Assembly: GCA_947304065.1 (NCBI GenBank)
Contig: CAMZAI010000028.1
Span: 1 to 18,141, forward strand
DNA from: an uncultured Clostridia bacterium
Lineage (GTDB): Bacteria > Bacillota > Clostridia > Lachnospirales > Lachnospiraceae
Direction: 5' to 3'
DNA: 18,141 nucleotides
This document shows, in pieces, positions 14,101 to 18,141 of the stretch. Below the pieces are notes generated by a model. It did not search any database. It saw nothing but the letters and a program-made list of their open reading frames with translations, and was not told where the DNA came from. A program made the translations under genes and the position numbers. Numbering within the stretch: the first letter of the stretch is position 1; each line of letters begins with the position of its first letter.

Positions 14101-14921
14101 TCGGTTTTGATATAAACCGAGAAATTATCGCTGAGCGCCTTCGCCGAAGCATGGATATAGAGGTTCTCGTGATCTGTTACAGCCTTGAAAGCCGTAAGGT
14201 TTGAATTCTGATTAACAGCATCATAGATCAGAGCGCCCCACTGATTCTTTGTTCCGGCAAACTCCTTTGAAGCAATGTAAGCTTCGAGCTCTGCGGGAGT
14301 CAGTCCGACGATCTCGTCGGAAACGCAGTCCTCGATCGCGGGAACCGGAAGATACTCTCCGACCGTCATAGGACAATCGGCTACATCTGCCCAGTTCGCA
14401 ACAGTAGCTGCATGGATGCCTATGGAAGAGGGATCTCCCAGGTCGGCAAGCGAGAACGCGAATTCGAGCGTCTTCTTGTCGCTTGAGAGTGCACGATCAA
14501 CCGGAGCGGGCATACCGATCAGGCCGTCCCATTCACCCGAATCTCCTTCATACTTGTAAAGGATATCCGTTTCAAGAAGATAATCGGCACCGTTAAAATA
14601 CAGGTGGTTAGTGGCGTCACCGTCTGTATCGAAATAAATGTGCCAGGTATCAAAATTGGCTGCTGTGGAAAGAACCATCTTTCCATATAACATGCCGTCC
14701 TTGGTAAATGCGGAAAGCTTGGTAATGATACCTCCGCCGCTGAAAACGGGAGTAATGTAGTTCCAGTCCTCTCCGTTTCCGTCAATTGTGATCTGTACAT
14801 CGCCGGCTTCCTGAGCGCGGGCCGGGATCACTCCCGGCTGCCACGCCGTAAGGACGATCGCGAGTACCGCGATCATAGCTATCCATTTCTTAAGAAGCCG
14901 TACTCCATCCCTCTTATTCAT
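11148..14921 (-). CDS. Large cell-surface protein with CBM9-like modules and a glycosidase-like DUF4832-type barrel
   Basis: A 1257-residue exported protein. An N-terminal signal peptide (about 1-36, cleavage near ARA-Q) is followed by four beta-rich modules at about 43-195, 215-340, 363-555 and 560-700. Modules 1 and 3 start with the CBM9-like ITIDGNGEDW and ITLDGDDSDW. A (beta/alpha)-barrel-like region (about 722-1055) opens with NPFKGW, has VDIKWSELEPVKGEY (754-768) and carries YVEVGSLGHWAEFHTW (880-895). A beta domain (1060-1175) with WINYGVAP looks like the DUF4832 tail. A Thr/Pro/Glu linker, one membrane helix (about 1229-1250) and a KKRGVK tail follow, so it is membrane-anchored, not sortase-anchored. 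Likely binds or cleaves a glycan; activity unproven. Start ATG 14921-14919 has GAGGGG 7 bases upstream, better than the upstream ATG 14936. Confidence 0.82.
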   Translation of the reverse strand: MNKRDGVRLLKKWIAMIAVLAIVLTAWQPGVIPARAQEAGDVQITIDGNGEDWNYITPVFSGGGIITKLSAFTKDGMLYGKMVLSTAANFDTWHIYFDTDGDATNHLYFNGADYLLETDILYKYEGDSGEWDGLIGMPAPVDRALSSDKKTLEFAFSLADLGDPSSIGIHAATVANWADVADCPMTVGEYLPVPAIEDCVSDEIVGLTPAELEAYIASKEFAGTKNQWGALIYDAVNQNSNLTAFKAVTDHENLYIHASAKALSDNFSVYIKTDSATYELKANGSIFKLKDGKRIDTGTPIKNFYKAGDGFEVVIPTTMLEGGDDVYYVRIKDGKEYLPDIDPDLPDEEVFLEVTAPLTEAMPVITLDGDDSDWAGLEPIGHGEGSLGDLYAIRDNDNLYVMTYIKGVTDPESSAAYTTSLFIGTDNDDRTGFIHSGYATHYTGDVLFQDWYSYGPDRNLEMFYTTDAVILEWNMKKQYVEGFDKVFAKTSEPGTYCAEYIVPIATMQEFTEAIGDDLYVCIDRNDVQTDEATYERKTPEGFTPARDDMNGSFAKVPKYGITFDITAEDFDFSDWNAVCNTARHQSNVNLVAIKSDEKLYTMILGNGDLSTVNTYYISTGDTGYKYDDRESVDYVIEKGQLYAVTGDNSHANDGVSVYMNYETDNVLMQLYLSDIGNPNQVKIAANSNNGEYILPAEGYLNVSKTIEENREEGMFYPQADFRFHNNPFKGWVGWADTYEGDVDTIAAEHNLIYVDIKWSELEPVKGEYAFDAIEEQYQFKKWQDQGCRMVFRFVMDNPNIVNGDPNIKRMDIPQWLYDELEEENAEGEGPGTWYLGQTIRDLLGGVGFSPNYKSAKLLEYHANAIKAFAERYDDPSICAYVEVGSLGHWAEFHTWPTGTGEFPDPALAQQYMQAYVDAFHNVRVGIRKPYAVAAENNWGLYNDIFGVTSDGGTPTFLEWAASGNTDMPGSTPEDIAASAMPDWWKLNYSGGEFANGDFRTNALNENIATVLGQIRDSHTTWLGPCSACDYKTNNPEYEEMRYNIETMFSTMGYNYGVYSITKPDQLITGAENPLSVTWINYGVAPIYYNCDITLQLRDVLGNVCYEEKQEGLDMRNWLPGRTTTDMKLNIPADLTEEDYTVCVKINTSDARHDIVWLANRECWDDGSYELYTIHTGAAKADEPEPTEAPADNTNENTGKSETSSNTESTPAQPTEAPAKREEPKESKSNAIWWIIGGVGGAALIGGAIFLLKKRGVK

Positions 14922-14937
14922 AGACTGTCCCCTCATA

Positions 14938-14956
14938 CGCTGTCCGAATGACAGCG
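14938..14956 (-). other. Intercistronic hairpin after the binding-protein gene
   Basis: CGCTGTC and GACAGCG form a perfect 7-bp stem with a 5-base loop between the binding-protein stop and the SD of the surface protein. No U-run follows, so it is more likely an RNA-stabilising element that keeps the binding-protein message abundant than a terminator. Confidence 0.55.
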
Positions 14957-14969
14957 ATAATAGCTTAAA

Positions 14970-16538
14970 TTAGTGGTTATAACCGTTAACCTTGAAGAAC
15001 TCGTCGAGCTGCTTCTGAACCTCAGCTACATACTGATCGATGCCTGCGTCCTTGAGCTCCTTGACAGCTGCGTCATAGTTGGAATCGAAATCAACAAAAC
15101 CGCACTCAATGGGAGTGAACTTCTGGTTGATGATCTCGTTGATCTTGGTCTCGATTTCTTTTACGTTCTCGTTGTTGAAGTGGAATGCGATAACATCACT
15201 GGTCTTAGCGCCGTCATCCCATGAATCGTACATCTTAATGAAATCTTCTGTAACATCGGAAGTGAACATGGTGTAGTTAGCGTTACGGAACATCCACTCA
15301 TAGAAGTAACCCTCAAATGCGGGATCGTTAAGAACGATACGGCCGTCCTGAACGGTATAGTTCTCACCCTCGGGTCCGTACAGAGCGAACAGATAGTTGT
15401 CCTGGTTCTTGTACAGCCAGTTGAGGAACTTCATAGCGCCTGCAGGGTTCTTTGAGCTGTAAGGTACGCAGAGAACTTCGCCGCCGCAAGCGGTAACATA
15501 CTTATCAGCTGTAGGATTGAGCAGGTAGCTCTTAAGTACAGCATTGGGATCATTTGAACGTACGGAAGCGATGATCTCGTTTTCCTTGCCGAGTGAACCC
15601 TCTACCCAGAGGTAGGTACCCTGCTGCATACGTGAATCACGCTCGTTGTAGTTGGTGGTAAGCTCGTCTCCGTAGAGGCCTGCTTCGTACATGCTCTGGT
15701 TGAACTTAGCAACCTTCTTGAATGCTTCTGTCTCAAAGTAGCAGTATGCTTTTCTTGTATCCTCGCCGTAAACAACGGAATCGCCGTATGCACACCATGT
15801 GTACTGCTCGTCAGCAAAGTTTCTGGTGAGTGGCTTAAAGATGATATCTGCGGGTCCGTTAAGCTCGGGATGCTCATCATGTGCCTTTTGTGCAAATGCC
15901 TTAAGATCGTCAGCAGACTTGATCTCAGACATACCTACATCCTCAAGAACGTCCTGACGTACGCAAACAAGCTGGAACATGCAGGATGAAGGAGCGTAAG
16001 CCGAAGGAATACCATACTGGATACCGTCTACAATACCGCCTGCAAGCTGAGACTCAGGGAATACCTTGAGCATATCGGGGCAGTTATCCTTGATGAGCTG
16101 TCCGATATCCTGGCACTGCTTCTTGTTAACCATTGTTGAAAGATCCGGAAGTCCGTCCCAGTACAGATCGATGGGCTCGCTTGCTGCAAGAAGAACGTCC
16201 TTCTGCTCCCAGTACACATCCCAACCCTTGTAGATGAGCTTTACCTGGATGCCTGCCTCGTCTGCAAGACGGGGATTGAGCTGGTTGTTGATGAAGTTAG
16301 CCATCGCGTCGGTCTCTTCACCGGGATAGAGAATAACAACCTGTGAAACCTCACCGGGTGTGCTATTGTCGGGTGCCTGTGTCGTGGTGCTGCCTCCGTT
16401 GTTCGAAGGTGCCTGTGTTGTTGTGCTTCCGCCGTTGTCGCCTGAAGGCTGATCTGCCTTCTTACAGCCGGTGAATGCTGTCAGTACCATAACTGCAGCT
16501 AACAACATTGCCAATAATCTTTTTTTCATAATTTTCAT
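14970..16538 (-). CDS. Extracellular solute-binding lipoprotein of a carbohydrate ABC importer
   Basis: A 522-residue family 1-type sugar-binding protein of the LipO/YtcQ-like group. A lipoprotein signal (MKKRLLAMLLAAVMVL) ends at the lipobox TAFTGC with lipidated C25. A flexible Thr-rich linker (about 30-62) carries a duplicated GGSTTTQAP unit at 36-44 and 48-56. The two-lobed binding domain begins with VSQVVILYPGEE (64-75). The C-terminal portion looks like the DUF3502 extension of oligosaccharide-binding relatives. It sits on the outer membrane face and hands sugar to the two permeases encoded upstream. Start ATG 16538 has AGGAGGGG with a tight gap; an in-frame ATG at residue 4 is an alternative. 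Ligand probably an oligosaccharide. Confidence 0.9.
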   Translation of the reverse strand: MKIMKKRLLAMLLAAVMVLTAFTGCKKADQPSGDNGGSTTTQAPSNNGGSTTTQAPDNSTPGEVSQVVILYPGEETDAMANFINNQLNPRLADEAGIQVKLIYKGWDVYWEQKDVLLAASEPIDLYWDGLPDLSTMVNKKQCQDIGQLIKDNCPDMLKVFPESQLAGGIVDGIQYGIPSAYAPSSCMFQLVCVRQDVLEDVGMSEIKSADDLKAFAQKAHDEHPELNGPADIIFKPLTRNFADEQYTWCAYGDSVVYGEDTRKAYCYFETEAFKKVAKFNQSMYEAGLYGDELTTNYNERDSRMQQGTYLWVEGSLGKENEIIASVRSNDPNAVLKSYLLNPTADKYVTACGGEVLCVPYSSKNPAGAMKFLNWLYKNQDNYLFALYGPEGENYTVQDGRIVLNDPAFEGYFYEWMFRNANYTMFTSDVTEDFIKMYDSWDDGAKTSDVIAFHFNNENVKEIETKINEIINQKFTPIECGFVDFDSNYDAAVKELKDAGIDQYVAEVQKQLDEFFKVNGYNH

Positions 16539-16560
16539 ACCCCTCCTTATAGGTCCTTGT

Positions 16561-16594
16561 GAAAAATATATTCAAACGGATGCTATATCCGCTT
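16561..16594 (-). other. Intercistronic hairpin with U-rich tail before the binding-protein gene
   Basis: AAGCGGAT (16594-16587) and ATCCGTTT (16581-16574) on the minus strand form 8 pairs with one G-U, followed by a U-rich stretch ending TATATTTTT. It lies in the 72-base gap after permease 2. It may be a leaky terminator or a processing site that sets the permease-to-binding-protein ratio. Confidence 0.4.
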
Positions 16595-16610
16595 GATATC
16601 AATGAGTTCC

Positions 16611-17579
16611 TCATTCCTTTACCGCGCCGGTCATGATACCGTCTACGAAGTACTTCTGAACGAACGGATACAGGAAAATGATCGGGCCGATCGTGATGAT
16701 CGTAACGGCCATCTTCATGGTCTCGGTAGGAAGCTTGATATTCGCTCCCTGCGGGATCTTACCGCTGCTGACAGCGGTGATCTTTGACATTACGTTATAC
16801 AGGATGAACTGCAGCGGACGTTTCTTTCTGTCGTCAATGAACATCAGGGCGTTCCACCATTCATTCCAGTAAGCCAGCGTATACATCATGCCGACTGTGA
16901 GCATCGCCGTCTTATTAAGAGGCAATGCGATTTTCCACCATATCTGGTACCAGTTGGCTCCGTCCAGCTTTGCCGACTCGTAAAGCGATATCGGAACCGA
17001 ATTGAAATAAGTCCTCAGCAGGAACATGTTCCATACGCTGAACATCGAAGGAAGTACCAGCGCCGCGTAAGTATCGCCGAGATGATAGAAATTTCTGCAA
17101 ACGATGTACCACGGGATCAGTCCTGCGGAGAAAATGATCGTAAAGTTACAGAAGAACGAGATCGCGTTCCTGTACTTCAGATCCTTGATCGACAATGCGA
17201 ACGAAATCATGCTCGTAACCAGCATTGCGCCGAGTGTTCCGACTACGGTGATACCTATAGTAACCAGATAGGATCTTAAAATACCGGTCCTGGATTCCTT
17301 ATCGATAAACAGATACTTGTATGTATCAAGGCTTATGCCCACTCGGGGATTCAGGTTATTCTTAAGATCCTCTATGGTATACAGGCGCGGGATTATCGAG
17401 AATCCTCTCTGCGTTGTAGCGAAATTATCTGTAAACGATCCTGCCAATACGATAAGCAGCGGGTAGAGACATACGATCGCGATCAGTCCGATAAATGTTA
17501 CTGCAAATATCTTTACCAGCTTATCACCTGCCGAAGAATGGATCCTGTTTTGTCTTCTTAATGCTCTCTTTTCATTCAT
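16611..17579 (-). CDS. Carbohydrate ABC transporter permease, YtcP/AraQ-like (CUT1 subunit 2)
   Basis: A 322-residue inner subunit of a sugar importer. About six hydrophobic segments lie at roughly 22-47, 105-130, 142-161, 170-190, 224-244 and 290-308. The EAA loop that contacts the ATPase is at 200-220 (YESAKLDGANWYQIWWKIALP). The C-terminus QKYFVDGIMTGAVKE is the family ending. The start ATG shares a base with the stop of permease 1 (TGATG), so the two are translationally coupled, with GGGAGGGG upstream. No ATPase gene is in the window; CUT1 systems of this group often share one MsmX-like ATPase encoded elsewhere. Confidence 0.92.
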   Translation of the reverse strand: MNEKRALRRQNRIHSSAGDKLVKIFAVTFIGLIAIVCLYPLLIVLAGSFTDNFATTQRGFSIIPRLYTIEDLKNNLNPRVGISLDTYKYLFIDKESRTGILRSYLVTIGITVVGTLGAMLVTSMISFALSIKDLKYRNAISFFCNFTIIFSAGLIPWYIVCRNFYHLGDTYAALVLPSMFSVWNMFLLRTYFNSVPISLYESAKLDGANWYQIWWKIALPLNKTAMLTVGMMYTLAYWNEWWNALMFIDDRKKRPLQFILYNVMSKITAVSSGKIPQGANIKLPTETMKMAVTIITIGPIIFLYPFVQKYFVDGIMTGAVKE

Positions 17580-18141
17580 CAGAACAATCCCTCCCCTTCA
17601 TTTATTTTCTTGGCGAAATGGTTCGAGATCGTAACAAGGATCAGACCAAGTACCGACTGCATCAGGCCTATCGCGGTGGAATAACTGTATCCCAGACTCT
17701 TCATGGCCGAATATACGTAAGTATCGATAACCGCAACCTCTTCGTAAAGCAGCGAGTTATTGCCTACGATACCGTAGATCATACCGAAATCTCCGAAGAA
17801 GATTCGTCCGATACTCATCAGAACAAGTACAATTACCGTAGGTTTTAACAGCGGCACAGTGATGTACCATATCCTCTGGAACCTGTTCGCTCCGTCTACG
17901 GTCGCCGCTTCGTAAAGCGATGGATCGAAGTTGCTCATTGCGGCCATGTATATGATCGAGTTATATCCGCACCATTTCCATACATCTGCCGTGATGATGA
18001 TAGCCTTCCAGTACTTAGGCTCCGCGTACCAGCGGATCCTGTCGTGTCCGACCGACTCAAGAACTCTGTTCACGATACCCGAACTGTTCGAGAAGAATGC
18101 GAAGATGATTGCTCCTACTACTACCCATGAAAGGAAGTAAG
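17579..18141 (-). CDS. Carbohydrate ABC transporter permease, LplB/UgpA-like (CUT1 subunit 1), 5' end outside window
   Basis: The reading frame runs to the window edge without a stop, so about 187 C-terminal residues are present and the N-terminus lies to the right. A GTG at 18073 is only an internal valine; the upstream codons (YFLSWVVVGAIIFAFFS) continue a membrane segment typical of LplB. The EAA loop is YEAATVDGANRFQRIWYITVP, two further hydrophobic segments follow, and the protein ends KKINEGEGLF. It pairs with permease 2 to form the channel. The operon promoter must lie beyond the window. Confidence 0.92.
   Translation of the reverse strand, partial: YFLSWVVVGAIIFAFFSNSSGIVNRVLESVGHDRIRWYAEPKYWKAIIITADVWKWCGYNSIIYMAAMSNFDPSLYEAATVDGANRFQRIWYITVPLLKPTVIVLVLMSIGRIFFGDFGMIYGIVGNNSLLYEEVAVIDTYVYSAMKSLGYSYSTAIGLMQSVLGLILVTISNHFAKKINEGEGLF

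Noticed and set aside
16543..16575. TTGAAT, 18 bases, TATAAG as an internal promoter for the binding-protein gene
   Set aside because: The -10 would overlap the SD and start transcription at the start codon, which is implausible when a strong SD is present.
18071..18073. GTG as start of permease 1
   Set aside because: The frame continues upstream to the window edge with typical LplB membrane-segment sequence, so the gene is cut by the window, not short.

Overview
The window reads as chromosomal DNA from a Gram-positive anaerobe of the Bacillota, most likely class Clostridia (a gut or rumen Lachnospiraceae/Oscillospiraceae-type organism). Grounds: strong AGGAGG ribosome sites, sigma-A-type promoters, a lipobox substrate-binding protein with a Thr-rich linker, a YtrA-type GntR/ABC cassette, LplB/YtcP-like sugar permeases and REP-like intergenic hairpins. 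This placement is inferred from protein and motif style, not from a marker gene.

Layout, left to right. (1) 1-1262: a REP-like hairpin, a Maf nucleotide pyrophosphatase (+), then a convergent small flavodoxin (-). (2) 1263-1680: a dense 400-bp stretch that carries far more than its one 32-codon ORF. It has an outward promoter, a long structured leader, a tiny hydrophobic peptide, a 3' UTR whose end pairs with the start of the same transcript, and a converging antisense promoter with its own terminator. This is the architecture of a type I toxin-antitoxin locus and is the main discovery candidate. (3) 1760-4444: a DUF4097-like beta-repeat protein (-) and an acyl-CoA synthetase (+), driven by back-to-back promoters in a 225-bp intergenic region. 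(4) 4466-7785: a REP-like hairpin, then a YtrA/YtrB-like cassette (GntR repressor, ABC ATPase, large permease, all -) with a perfect 13-bp-arm operator over its promoter. (5) 7795-18141: one long minus-strand carbohydrate operon that enters from beyond the right edge. Its order is permease 1 (partial), permease 2, lipoprotein binding protein, a 1257-residue surface protein, a Gfo/Idh/MocA oxidoreductase, a sugar-1-phosphate nucleotidyltransferase and an N-acetylhexosamine-1-kinase-like enzyme. It ends at a hairpin.

The operon reads as a capture-and-salvage pathway. The surface protein carries carbohydrate-binding-like modules and a glycosidase-like barrel and would bind or cut a glycan outside the cell. 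The importer brings in the product, using an ATPase not encoded here. The oxidoreductase may process a sugar or its glycoside, and the kinase plus nucleotidyltransferase would turn a free hexose or N-acetylhexosamine into a nucleotide sugar. The actual substrate cannot be read from the sequence.

No tRNA, rRNA, CRISPR array, transposase or prophage gene was seen. No gene-free gap exceeds 300 bases.
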